Positions 17,333 through 26,117 of a stretch of DNA of 64,000 nucleotides are shown in pieces. The translations under genes were made by a program, and so were the position numbers. Each line of letters opens with the position of its first letter. Position 1 is the first letter of the stretch. The DNA is from an uncultured Collinsella sp. (GTDB lineage: Bacteria > Actinomycetota > Coriobacteriia > Coriobacteriales > Coriobacteriaceae), in assembly GCA_934668345.1 (NCBI GenBank), contig CAKUNE010000001.1, forward strand, positions 248,001-312,000. The letters run 5' to 3'. The notes beneath the pieces were generated by a model that saw only the letters and a list, made by a program, of their open reading frames with translations, did no database searches and was not told where the DNA came from.

Positions 17333-19483
17333 ATGGCATCCAAATACTCCATGAACGACCGTCCCAGCTGGCCGCGCCGCGCCATCGTTACCGCCGGCGA
17401 GCCCTACGGCAACAAGGGCCTGCACTTTGGCCACGTTGGTGGCGTCTTTGTCCCGGCCGACTTCTTCGCCCGCTTCCTGCGCGACCGCTTGGGCCGCGAG
17501 AACGTCATCTTCACCTCGGGCACCGACTGCTACGGCTCGCCCATCATGGAGAGCTACCGCAAGCTCAAGGAGAACGAGGGCTACGACAAATCCATCAGCG
17601 AGTATGTCGAGTCCAATCATTCCCGCCAGGCCGCGACCCTCAACAACTACAACATCAGCTGCGACATCTACGGCGGCTCGGGCCTTGAGCCGGCAGCCCA
17701 GATTCACAACGAGGTGACCGCCGAGATTATCGAGCGCCTGCACGAGCAGAGCACCATCTCCAAGCGTTCCACCCTGCAGTTCTACGACGCCAAGGCCGGC
17801 ACGTTCCTTAACGGCCGCCAGGTCATCGGCCGCTGCCCCATCCAGGGCTGCAAGTCCGAGAAGGCCTATGCCGACGAGTGCGATCTGGGTCACCAGTTTG
17901 AGCCCGAGGAGCTCATCGCGCCCAAGAGCCAGCTCACCGGCGAGGTGCCCGAGCTGCGCCCTGTCGACAACCTCTACTTCGACCTGCCGGCCTACCTCGA
18001 CTTTATGAAGACCTACACCGCCAAGCTCGCCCAGAACCCGCAGGTTCGCTCCGTGGTCTCCAAAACCATGGAGGAATGGCTGCTGCCGGCTCAGCTCTAC
18101 ATTCAGAACAAGTTCCGCGAGGCCTTCGATGCCGTCGAAGACCAACTCCCCGAGCACACCGTGCTGGAGCCCGAGGGCAACAAGAGCAGCTTCACCGTCA
18201 CCTTCCCCAGCTGGAAGGAGCGCGACGACGCCCATGCGGTGCTCGCCAACGGCGGCGTGCGCTTCCGCAGCGGCAAGGCGCTCGTGCCCTTCCGCATCAC
18301 CGGCAACATCGACTGGGGCGTCCCGGTGCCCCAGGTCGACGGCGTTTCCGACGTCACCTGCTGGTGCTGGCCCGAAAGCCTGTGGGCGCCCATCAGCTAT
18401 ACCCGCACCGTGCTCGCGCGCGACGCCAAGGCCGCCGGCGTGACCGAGGGTGTCGCCGCCCAGGACGCCGCCCTCATGGGCGAGCCCGCCGTCGATTCGA
18501 CGCAGGTGCCCGCGCCCGCCTATCAGCACAGCTCGCTCGACTGGCGCGACTGGTGGTGCTCGGACGACGCACAGATCTACCAGTTTATTGGCCAGGACAA
18601 CATCTATTTCTACTGCATCGCGCAGACCGCCATGTGGGAGGCCCTGGGTTGGGACCTTACGCAGAGCACCGTCAGCGCCTGCTACCACCTGCTCTACATG
18701 GGCAAAAAGGCCAGCTCGTCCTCGCAGACGCCTCCCCCGCCGGCCGACGACCTGCTCAACCACTACACCTGCGAGCAGATGCGCGCGCATTGGCTGTCGC
18801 TCGGCCTGTCCGAGAAGCCGGTGAGCTTTAGCCCCAAGGCATACGACACACGCGTGACCGGTAAGGACAAGGACGGCAACGAGGTGCGCGCCTGCGACGA
18901 CAAGCGCGTTATCGACCCGGCCCTCAAGGAGAGCGCCCTTTTGACCGGCGTGTTCAACCGCCTGGCCCGCAGCTGCTTCTACGGCGTCGCCGTCAAGGAG
19001 GGCGACGAGAACCCCTACCGCAACGGCTGCATCCCCGCCGGTGCCGCCTCTGCCGCCGTGGTCGAGGCCGCCGAGCAGGCTGCCCTCGCCTTTGAGCAGG
19101 CCATGTACAAGTTCGAGACGCACCGCGCACTCGCCGTGTGCGACGACTACCTGCGCGCCGCCAACAAGCGCTGGAGCGACGCTTCCAAGGCCGCCAACAA
19201 GCTCGAGGGCGAACCGGCCAACGCCGCGATGACGCAGGCACTCGTCGACGCCTTTACCGAGCTGCGCGTGGCGACCGTCCTGATGCACGGCATCGTGCCG
19301 GCCGGCTGTGAGCTCATCTGCGAGTACTTCGACGTCGACCCGGTCGCGTTCTTTAGCTGGGACAACATCTTTGCCTCCACGGACGAGTTCGTGGAGAGCC
19401 TGGGCGAGAAGCCCGGCGAGCACCGTGTGAAGCCGCTGCCCCCGCGCTTCGACTTCTTCAGCAAGCACGAGAGCCAGTACTAG
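17333..19483 (+). CDS. metG: Methionyl-tRNA synthetase-like protein with degenerate KMSKS
   Basis: Class I aminoacyl-tRNA synthetase of the MetRS branch, 716 residues. The HIGH-type motif is GLHFGHVGG, the anticodon-side segments YFDLPAYLDFM and EEWLLPAQLYI are MetRS-like, and the zinc knuckle reads CPIQGC...C...H rather than four cysteines. The GIDWGVPVP-like segment (ITGNIDWGVPVP) and FIGQDNIYFYC are the expected core. The KMSKS loop, however, reads MGKKASSSSQ (about residue 456). A C-terminal helical domain follows. The ATG at 17333 is preceded by GAAGGAG. It may be the organism's only MetRS or a specialised paralog; the window cannot tell. Confidence 0.8.
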   Translation: MASKYSMNDRPSWPRRAIVTAGEPYGNKGLHFGHVGGVFVPADFFARFLRDRLGRENVIFTSGTDCYGSPIMESYRKLKENEGYDKSISEYVESNHSRQAATLNNYNISCDIYGGSGLEPAAQIHNEVTAEIIERLHEQSTISKRSTLQFYDAKAGTFLNGRQVIGRCPIQGCKSEKAYADECDLGHQFEPEELIAPKSQLTGEVPELRPVDNLYFDLPAYLDFMKTYTAKLAQNPQVRSVVSKTMEEWLLPAQLYIQNKFREAFDAVEDQLPEHTVLEPEGNKSSFTVTFPSWKERDDAHAVLANGGVRFRSGKALVPFRITGNIDWGVPVPQVDGVSDVTCWCWPESLWAPISYTRTVLARDAKAAGVTEGVAAQDAALMGEPAVDSTQVPAPAYQHSSLDWRDWWCSDDAQIYQFIGQDNIYFYCIAQTAMWEALGWDLTQSTVSACYHLLYMGKKASSSSQTPPPPADDLLNHYTCEQMRAHWLSLGLSEKPVSFSPKAYDTRVTGKDKDGNEVRACDDKRVIDPALKESALLTGVFNRLARSCFYGVAVKEGDENPYRNGCIPAGAASAAVVEAAEQAALAFEQAMYKFETHRALAVCDDYLRAANKRWSDASKAANKLEGEPANAAMTQALVDAFTELRVATVLMHGIVPAGCELICEYFDVDPVAFFSWDNIFASTDEFVESLGEKPGEHRVKPLPPRFDFFSKHESQY

Positions 19484-19497
19484 GTAACAGCAACACG

Positions 19498-19607
19498 CCC
19501 GGGAATGATTATTCTGGGACGGGGATTAAAAAATCATTCCCGGGCGCCGCAAACTAATCTTTTTGGGACGGGGATCATTAAATGATTTTTTAATCCCCGT
19601 CCCAAAA
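19498..19607. repeat. Cluster of two GGGACGGGG palindromes
   Basis: First palindrome: CCCGGGAATGATT (19498-19510) perfectly complementary to 19532-19544, with GGGACGGGGATTAAAA in its loop. Second palindrome: TTTTGGGACGGGGAT (19561-19575) complementary to 19593-19607. The two share the same core in opposite orientation. They fill the gap between metG and the methyltransferase and may act as a terminator. Confidence 0.7.
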
Positions 19608-19634
19608 TAATCATTTAGGTGGAAGGAAAGACGG

Positions 19635-20738
19635 ATGTCCAAGCCGCGTCGTCGTAAGCAGAAAAAGCAGGTCAAGGCCGAGCTCAAGCTCAGGCAGTTT
19701 GCCGCTACCGAGCTTTCCGACCAGCTTGCCGCCCTTCCCTGCGCCGCCGACCTGCCGCGCTTTATGGTCGACACGGTCGCCGGCGCCTATGCCGCGGCTG
19801 ATGCCGAGCTTATGATCGAGGGCTTCGGCGCCGCGGGCACGCGCCCGGTCACGTTGCGCGCCAACACGCTCAAGGCAACCGCCGAGGACATCGCTACTGC
19901 GCTCGACGAGGCCGGCATCGCCCACAACCCCGTCGCCTGGTACCGGGACGCCTTCATCCTGCCCGAGGCTCAGGTTTCCGACCTGTGGGACCTCGACATC
20001 TACCGCGACGGCAAGATCTACCTGCAGAGCCTGTCGTCCATGATGCCTCCGTTGGTCCTGGGCGCCCGGGCTGGCGAGGACATCCTGGACATGTGCGCGG
20101 CCCCTGGCGGCAAGACGACGCAAATCGCCGCCCTCACGCAGGGCCAGGCACACCTCACCGCCTGCGAGATGAGCATCCCCCGCGCCGAGAAGCTCGAGTC
20201 CAATCTCCATCGTCAAGGCGTCAAAAACGTGCCCGTCATGCGCATCGATGCACGCGAGCTCGACGAGTTCTTCCGCTTTGACCGCATCCTGCTCGACGCC
20301 CCCTGTACCGGCACGGGCACCGTCATCAGCGGCAACGAGAAAAGCTTGCGCGGGCTGACTGAGCAGCTGCTTGGCAAGTGCGCCCGTTCGCAGCGCGCGC
20401 TTCTTGATCGCGCCATGGGTGCCCTCAAACCGGGCGGCACGCTGGTCTATTCCACTTGTTCGATCTTGCCGCAGGAAAACGAGGACGCCCTGCAAGAGGC
20501 CCTCGACAAGCACATGGACTGTGAGCTTATCCCCCTTAACGGCACGCCGAGCGAAAGCGAAGCACGCCGCGCTCAGGAAGCCGGCGAGGAGCCGCGCGTC
20601 GAGTGCAACGCCCTCACCGAGGCCATCGCTGCCGGCCGCGTCTCGGCCATCGCCAACGGCCTGCCCGGCACGCTCACCATTCCGCCCAGCCGCGACTTTG
20701 AGGGCTTCTACATCGCCCTGATCCGAAAACGCAGCTAG
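19635..20738 (+). CDS. RsmB/RsmF-type RNA m5C methyltransferase
   Basis: NOL1/NOP2/Sun family enzyme that transfers a methyl group from SAM to cytosine in rRNA. SAM site DMCAAPGGKTTQ (about residue 155), the catalytic-cysteine motif LLDAPCTGTG and the second cysteine motif VYSTCSILPQENE are present. The basic N-terminus (PRRRKQKKQ) would bind RNA. Length 367. The ATG at 19635 is preceded by GGAAGG. It could be RsmB- or RsmF-like; the typical NusB-like N-terminal domain of RsmB is absent, so RsmF-like is preferred. Confidence 0.88.
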   Translation: MSKPRRRKQKKQVKAELKLRQFAATELSDQLAALPCAADLPRFMVDTVAGAYAAADAELMIEGFGAAGTRPVTLRANTLKATAEDIATALDEAGIAHNPVAWYRDAFILPEAQVSDLWDLDIYRDGKIYLQSLSSMMPPLVLGARAGEDILDMCAAPGGKTTQIAALTQGQAHLTACEMSIPRAEKLESNLHRQGVKNVPVMRIDARELDEFFRFDRILLDAPCTGTGTVISGNEKSLRGLTEQLLGKCARSQRALLDRAMGALKPGGTLVYSTCSILPQENEDALQEALDKHMDCELIPLNGTPSESEARRAQEAGEEPRVECNALTEAIAAGRVSAIANGLPGTLTIPPSRDFEGFYIALIRKRS

Positions 20739-20762
20739 CGCACGGACCAAAAACTCAACAAA

Positions 20763-20933
20763 CTATCTCCGTGCGCGCTTGTCCTGCTGGTCACGGTGCT
20801 GCTTAAGCGCTTCGCGCTCCTTGCGCTCGGCCCTTTTGCCCTTAATGGCCGTGACCACAAAGTAGATGACCGCGGCGGCCACGATTGCGCCCACACACAG
20901 GCCAATCGAGCCCAACATTGCTGTCAATTCCAT
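20763..20933 (-). CDS. Small single-pass membrane protein (56 aa)
   Basis: One hydrophobic helix (about residues 6-28, with GLCVGAIVAAAVIYFVV) is followed by a highly charged Lys/Arg/Glu tail. The ATG at 20933 is preceded by GAGGTG at 7 nt, and the stop is at 20763. No family was recognised. The sequence layout is that of small bitopic membrane proteins. It converges on the methyltransferase gene. Confidence 0.65.
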   Translation of the reverse strand: MELTAMLGSIGLCVGAIVAAAVIYFVVTAIKGKRAERKEREALKQHRDQQDKRARR

Positions 20934-21123
20934 ACCGCGTCACCTCTCTTTTAAACGGGACATTCAAGATAGCACCTCGACGCCCGCCACCACAGCTCCT
21001 TCACGTTCGCCAGTCCTTCAGTCTAACGGTGGGCGCAGCGGGGAAAAATCAACTCGTCAAACGATTTAGCATTCGCAACTCCGGCTGCATGTGCCGGCAA
21101 CCATCACATAGAATCGAGCCTCC

Positions 21124-22215
21124 ATGGATAACCTCAACGACCTCAACGAGCGCGTCGACGCCTTCGTCGGCACCAGCTCCTTCGACACGCCCGCCGCGGC
21201 AAACGACCAAGCCCCCATCGATGTGCCCGCCGAAGTTCACGAAGACATCGTCGCCTCGGTCGACTTCTCCGAGGTCGAGCTCGCCGACGAGTTCACCGAG
21301 CCGCAGGTAGCCGTCACCCCCAACGGGCTGCTCCCCATGGAGCCGCTTCCCATCGACGGGCGTCTGCGCAAAGCAGCCCTTCGCATGCCCGACGAGATCG
21401 AGGAGGCCAGCGGCTTCACGCTCTTCGGCCGACGCATCAAATCGCTCATCTACACCACCGACGTCGCGGTCATCCGCAACTCCAACGCCGACGCCGTCTT
21501 TGCCGTTTACCCCTTCACGCCGCAGCCGGCCATTACGCAGGCGTTGCTGACTGTCGCCGAGTGCCCGGTCTTTGTGGGCGTGGGCGGCGGCACCACCACC
21601 GGCAAGCGCTCCGTGCAGATGGCGGCCGTCTCCGAGATGCAGGGAGCGGCGGGTTGCGTCGTTAACTCCCCCGCTACCGCCGAGATGGTCGAGCACATCA
21701 CCAACATGGCGGATATCCCCGTTATCGCCACAGTCGTGCGCTGCGACGACGATGCACACGCCAAGGTTCGCGCCGGCGCCAAGATCCTCAACATCGCCGC
21801 CGGCAAGAACACGCCACAGGTCCTGCGCGAGCTACGCGAGCACTACCCCAACCTGCCGCTCATCGCACCGGGCGGCAAGACGCCCGAGAGCATCCGCGAG
21901 ACCATCGCGGCCGGCGCCAACGCCATCATCTGGACGCCGCCTTCGGCGCAGCAGCTGCAGACCGACATGATGCAGCGCTACCGCAAGATGAAGGAAGACG
22001 CCACGCCCGTTATCTCGCGCGAAGATGTGCCTATCATCGACCAGGTCGCCGCCGCCGAGGTCAGCCAGGTCGAGAACATGAATCCCGACGTGCCGATTCC
22101 CGACGAGGTCATCGAGCGCGTCGCCTCGATCCACGAGCGCGTTGAGGAGCATCGCGCCAACCGCGGCCTCAAGCCGTCACTGCACGGCTTCTTCTTCCGC
22201 GGAAAGAAACGCTAA
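21124..22215 (+). CDS. TIM-barrel-like protein, unknown function
   Basis: 363 residues. The first about 75 residues are acidic and variable. The remainder looks like a (beta/alpha)8 phosphate-binding barrel: repeated hydrophobic strands such as PVFVGVGGG, GCVVNSP, IPVIATVV, AKILNIAAG, LPLIAPGGK and ANAIIWTPPS each precede a helix. Similar proteins are widespread in Clostridia and Coriobacteriia, often annotated just as hydrolase. No catalytic set is obvious to me. The start ATG has only a weak ribosome binding site. A clear terminator follows. Confidence 0.8.
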   Translation: MDNLNDLNERVDAFVGTSSFDTPAAANDQAPIDVPAEVHEDIVASVDFSEVELADEFTEPQVAVTPNGLLPMEPLPIDGRLRKAALRMPDEIEEASGFTLFGRRIKSLIYTTDVAVIRNSNADAVFAVYPFTPQPAITQALLTVAECPVFVGVGGGTTTGKRSVQMAAVSEMQGAAGCVVNSPATAEMVEHITNMADIPVIATVVRCDDDAHAKVRAGAKILNIAAGKNTPQVLRELREHYPNLPLIAPGGKTPESIRETIAAGANAIIWTPPSAQQLQTDMMQRYRKMKEDATPVISREDVPIIDQVAAAEVSQVENMNPDVPIPDEVIERVASIHERVEEHRANRGLKPSLHGFFFRGKKR

Positions 22216-22227
22216 CCCCAACAGCAA

Positions 22228-22262
22228 GGCCCGCCCCACAAACGTGAGGCGGGCCGTTTTCG
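22228..22262 (+). terminator. Terminator of the TIM-barrel gene
   Basis: GGCCCGCC pairs with GGCGGGCC around a 12-nt loop and is followed by GTTTTCGTTT. Confidence 0.8.
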
Positions 22263-22296
22263 TTTGAGCAATCATGCAGCGATGTGATGGGGCAAA

Positions 22297-23187
22297 CTAA
22301 TCCACGCGCTTGTCGCCCATAAAGAAGAGCGCCACCGTACCAGGTCCGGTATGCGAGCCAATCAGAGTACCGATGTTATTGATCTCAATCTTGCCTTTAA
22401 GCTGCGGAATCTGTTCCTCGATCAGCGCCGCAACTGCCTCGGCATCCTCGCGGCACGCCGAGTGCGACATGACGCACTTACCCGAATAATCCGCACCGTC
22501 CTGCACGTGTGCCATCATGGTCTTAGCCATCTCGGAAATCGCGCGCTTCTTAGTGCGAATTTTCTCACGTGGCGACAGCCCACCTTCGCAATCGACCGTC
22601 ATAAGCGGGCAAATCTTAAGCGCCGTGCCGATGATCGCGCTCGCAGCCGAAATGCGACCGCCGCGCAGGTAGCTCGACAGATCGGTCGAGAAGAACCAGT
22701 GGTGCAGGTTGAGCTTGTGCTCCTCGATCCAGGCAGCCGTCTCGTCGAGTGAAGCCCCGCTATCGCGCACGTCGGCTGCACATTCCGCCAGCAGGCCAAA
22801 GCCCGAAGACGCCGCCAGCGAATCGATGACGCGCACCTTGCCGCCCTGGGGATAGCGATCCGCGAGCATCTGCGCCGCAACGCAAGCCGAGCCATACGTG
22901 CCCGAAATGCCAGACGACAGCGTCAGATGCAGCACATCCTTGCCCTCGGCAACAAGCGGCTCCCAAAACTCCTCGTACTCACCCACGCTCACCTGAGACG
23001 TCTTGGGCATGGCGCCTGCGACAATCTGGGCAAAAAACTCGTCCGGCGTAATCGACTGATACAGATCGTCCGTATAGACATCATCGTCGATCTCGTAATG
23101 AAAACACACGACAGGGATATTGCGCGATTCAAAGAACTCCCGAGTTCGATCGGCGGCGGATTCACAGGTCAGGACAAAATCACTCAT
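22297..23187 (-). CDS. DegV family fatty-acid-binding protein (second copy)
   Basis: 296 residues. DegV features include FVLTCESAADRT at the N-terminus, KTSQVSVGEYEEF, the lipid-binding LSSGISGTYGSA loop, RVIDSLAASSGFG and the C-terminal IGSHTGPGTVALFF. This LSSGISGTY type is closer to clostridial FakB proteins than the copy at 7730. The ATG at 23187 is preceded by AAGGAG at 6 nt; the ATG 18 nt upstream overlaps that site and is unlikely. Confidence 0.9.
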   Translation of the reverse strand: MSDFVLTCESAADRTREFFESRNIPVVCFHYEIDDDVYTDDLYQSITPDEFFAQIVAGAMPKTSQVSVGEYEEFWEPLVAEGKDVLHLTLSSGISGTYGSACVAAQMLADRYPQGGKVRVIDSLAASSGFGLLAECAADVRDSGASLDETAAWIEEHKLNLHHWFFSTDLSSYLRGGRISAASAIIGTALKICPLMTVDCEGGLSPREKIRTKKRAISEMAKTMMAHVQDGADYSGKCVMSHSACREDAEAVAALIEEQIPQLKGKIEINNIGTLIGSHTGPGTVALFFMGDKRVD

Positions 23188-23377
23188 ATGAGGCTCCTTA
23201 CTCATTGCTGCGCAAATTATCGCACAGCAAGCCTAAATACGGTACAAATGTCCACTATTTACCAATTCGAACTATTAGTATTGAACATCTTTATCACGAA
23301 CATCTCCATCGCCGCCGTGGGCCAACAAAAACAAATAACGCCCCTTCGTCTCCACTCAACCGACACATCTACCTCCA

Positions 23378-23391
23378 CTAAATCGATTTAG
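23378..23391. promoter_or_regulatory. Perfect 14-bp palindrome upstream of fbp (operator-like)
   Basis: CTAAATCGATTTAG with a central CG pair, the form of LacI/GalR-family operators. It lies 117 bp before the fbp start. No regulator gene is adjacent, so the binding protein is unknown. Confidence 0.4.
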
Positions 23392-23449
23392 CAAACCGTT
23401 CAACCGACAATTCAGCCGCCGGCGCAAAATCGAAACAAAGGCGGCGCAT

Positions 23450-23480
23450 ACTGGTAAACGTTTGACGCTGGTTTACCAGT
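23450..23480 (+). promoter_or_regulatory. Inverted repeat in the fbp leader
   Basis: ACTGGTAAAC and GTTTACCAGT form perfect 10-nt arms with an 11-nt spacer, followed by TTTTACC and the fbp ribosome binding site 15 nt later. It could be an operator or an attenuator-type hairpin. Confidence 0.45.
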
Positions 23481-23507
23481 TTTACCAACACTACCGGAAG
23501 GTGTTTC

Positions 23508-25424
23508 ATGGTCGCATTCGATCGCAACCCGCAAGACTTCAAGTATCTGCGCCTGCTGTCGAGACAATTTCCCACCGAACAATCCGCGTTTACCGAGATC
23601 ATTAACCTCTCGGCCATTCTCAACCTGCCCAAGGGCACCGAGCATTTCATGAGCGACGTGCACGGCGAGTACGAAGCCTTTATGCACATCCTCAACAACT
23701 GCTCGGGCGTCGTGCGCGAGCATGTCGACGAGATCTTTGGCGACACGCTCTCCTTTGACGAAAAGGGCGAGCTGTGCACGCTCATCTACTACCCGCGCGA
23801 GAAGATCGACCTGGTCCGCACTCAGCATGAGGACTCCCCCACCTGGTTCAAGACGATGCTCGACCAGCTCATCATGGTCGCCCGCTCGCTTTCGAGCCGC
23901 TACACGCGCTCCAAGGTGCGTAAGGCCATCCCGCGCGACTACGCCTACATCATCGACGAGCTGCTGCACACGCATCCGGACGAGAATAACTATCGCGTGC
24001 GCTATCACGAGCGCATCGTAGAGTCCATCTTGGAGACCGCGAGCGCCGACGACTTTATCGAGTCGCTCGCCTCGCTCATTAAGCGCCTAGCCGTCGACCA
24101 CCTGCACCTGGTGGGTGACATCTTCGACCGCGGTGGCGGTGCGGCCAAGATTATGGACCGACTGCTCACCTACCATTCGCTCGACATCCAGTGGGGCAAC
24201 CACGACCTACTGTGGATGGGCGCCGCGGCCGGCGAGCCGGCGTGCATCACCACGGTGCTGCGCAATAACCTGCGCTACGACAACTACGAGATCCTCGAGA
24301 ACGACTACGGCATCTCGCTGCGCGAGCTCGTCGCCTTCGCCGACGCCACCTACACCGCCGGCGAGCCCATCACCCCGCTGATCAAGGCCATCAACGTGCT
24401 GCTCTTTAAGCTCGAGGGCCAGATCATCCAGCGTCACCCCGAGTTCGACATGACCGACCGCCTGCTGCTCGACAAGATCGACCACGAAACCGGCACGGTC
24501 ACGCTCGCCGACGGCAGCGTGTGGCCCCTCACGACCAACGACTTCCCCACCGTCGACCCGGTTGATCCCTACACGCTTACGCCCGAGGAGCAGCACATCA
24601 TCGACAAGCTCGTATCCGAGTTCGTCACCGCCGATCACTTGCATCGCCATATCGATTTCCTCTACACCCACGGCTCGATGTACAAGGTCACCAACGGCAA
24701 CCTGCTGTTCCATGGCTGTGTGCCGCTCAACGAGGACGGCACCTTTAGCAGCATGAACTGCCTGGGCACGTGGCACGCCGGCCGCGACTATTTCGATTTT
24801 TGCGACCATATCGCCCGCCGCGCCTGGCGCACCGGCGACCGTGACGCCCTCGACTGGATGTGGTACCTGTGGATCGGCTTTAACTCGCCCGCCAGCGGAC
24901 GTCTGGTGCGCACCTTCGAGCGCGCCTACATCGCTGACAAGAGCACCTGGGTCGAGCCGATGGATCCGTACTACACGCTCACCACGTCGCCCTCGGTCTG
25001 CGACGACATCATGCACGAGTTCGGCGTCGTCCCCATGGCATGTTCGCCGACCGGTCACATCATCAACGGCCACACGCCCGTTAAAACCACCAAGGGCGAG
25101 CAGCCCATCCGCGCCGACGGCAAACTGCTGGTCATCGATGGCGGCTTCTGCCGTGCCTACCATCCTAAGACGGGCATTGCCGGCTACACGCTCATCTCGA
25201 GTTCGCGCGGATGCCGCCTTAAGTCGCACCAGGCCTTTACGACGGTTGCCGAGGCGCTCACCCGCAACGTGGACATTGCGAGCGAGACTAATCGCTTTGA
25301 CCAGGCCGACCGTCGCCGCATGGTGAGCGACACCGATTCCGGCGCCAAGATCCGTGGCCAGATCCAGGACCTGCGCCAGCTGCTCGATGCGTATAGAAAC
25401 GGTGCTATCGAGGAGCGAATCTAG
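23508..25424 (+). CDS. fbp: Fructose-1,6-bisphosphatase, class III
   Basis: Gluconeogenic hydrolysis of fructose-1,6-bisphosphate to fructose-6-phosphate. The 638-residue class III enzyme has the calcineurin-like metallophosphatase core: HFMSDVHGEYEAF (about residue 47), LVGDIFDRGGGAAKIM (about 203), WGNHDLLWMGA (about 229) and the C-terminal INGHTPV. Class III is typical of Firmicutes and some Coriobacteriia. The ATG is preceded by GGAAGGTG. Two inverted repeats upstream suggest sugar-dependent control. Confidence 0.95.
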   Translation: MVAFDRNPQDFKYLRLLSRQFPTEQSAFTEIINLSAILNLPKGTEHFMSDVHGEYEAFMHILNNCSGVVREHVDEIFGDTLSFDEKGELCTLIYYPREKIDLVRTQHEDSPTWFKTMLDQLIMVARSLSSRYTRSKVRKAIPRDYAYIIDELLHTHPDENNYRVRYHERIVESILETASADDFIESLASLIKRLAVDHLHLVGDIFDRGGGAAKIMDRLLTYHSLDIQWGNHDLLWMGAAAGEPACITTVLRNNLRYDNYEILENDYGISLRELVAFADATYTAGEPITPLIKAINVLLFKLEGQIIQRHPEFDMTDRLLLDKIDHETGTVTLADGSVWPLTTNDFPTVDPVDPYTLTPEEQHIIDKLVSEFVTADHLHRHIDFLYTHGSMYKVTNGNLLFHGCVPLNEDGTFSSMNCLGTWHAGRDYFDFCDHIARRAWRTGDRDALDWMWYLWIGFNSPASGRLVRTFERAYIADKSTWVEPMDPYYTLTTSPSVCDDIMHEFGVVPMACSPTGHIINGHTPVKTTKGEQPIRADGKLLVIDGGFCRAYHPKTGIAGYTLISSSRGCRLKSHQAFTTVAEALTRNVDIASETNRFDQADRRRMVSDTDSGAKIRGQIQDLRQLLDAYRNGAIEERI

Positions 25425-25502
25425 CGATGCCCGCGGGGATTGGCTAAACTTGCTGCGTTTGTCATCCCCGCGGCGCCCCGGCGCCAGCTTAAGGCAGGTA
25501 CC

Positions 25503-25898
25503 ATGCAAAAGCTCCTTGCGCAGATCATGAAGTTCGGCGTCGTCGGCGTCGTCGCCACGGTCATCGACTTCGGCATCATGAATCTGCTCCACTACGGTCT
25601 GGGCTTCAACATCCTAATTGCCAACACCAGCGGCTTTATCGTCTCGCTCATCTTTAACTACGTCGCGAGCATGAAGTACGTGTTCGCGCACAAGGAGGGC
25701 ATGAGCCGCCGCCGCGAGTTCATTATCTTTGTCGTGCTGTCCGTTATCGGGCTGGTGCTCAACGACGGCATTGTGCTGGCGCTTAATGCTGGCCTGGGGC
25801 TCGAGGCCAATATCGCCAAGATCTGCGCCACCGCGCTCGTCATGGTCTACAACTTTGTGACCCGCAAGATTTTCCTGGAGGGCGACGAGACCAAGTAG
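25503..25898 (+). CDS. GtrA family membrane protein (first of two)
   Basis: Four-helix GtrA-like protein of 131 residues; such proteins are thought to flip or present polyprenyl-linked sugars for cell-surface glycosylation. The family pattern is clear: KFGVVGVVATVIDFGIMNLL, NTSGFIVSLIFNYVASMKYVF, a basic loop (HKEGMSRRREF), and VYNFVTRKIFLEGDE. Start ATG at 25503 after AAGGCAGG. It follows fbp by 78 bp and has a close paralog 220 bp downstream. Confidence 0.88.
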   Translation: MQKLLAQIMKFGVVGVVATVIDFGIMNLLHYGLGFNILIANTSGFIVSLIFNYVASMKYVFAHKEGMSRRREFIIFVVLSVIGLVLNDGIVLALNAGLGLEANIAKICATALVMVYNFVTRKIFLEGDETK

Positions 25899-25924
25899 CT
25901 CGATGCCCCTACAGCATTACGACA

Positions 25925-25964
25925 CCCACGGACGACGCGCACTCAGCGCAGCATCGTCCGTGGG
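25925..25964 (+). terminator. Hairpin between the two GtrA genes
   Basis: CCCACGGACGA pairs perfectly with TCGTCCGTGGG; a weak T-rich stretch follows. It probably ends the first GtrA transcript. Confidence 0.6.
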
Positions 25965-26117
25965 CGTCGCTCGTTTACGGGCAGATTTTCAACGTTTGCG
26001 GATTAGGTCTTGCATATTTGGCGAGTTCGTATAGTTCTTGGCAAAGACCTTACGTTTCCCTTGCAAAAGCTCTAAAGTATCCTCTGCTCGATTCATCAAC
26101 GCATTGGATGTGATTAC

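Noticed and set aside
17207..19468. 753-codon open frame antisense to metG
   Set aside because: High GC content leaves long antisense frames open. Its composition is Val/Gly/Ala/His-rich with no domain, while the plus strand is a clear MetRS.
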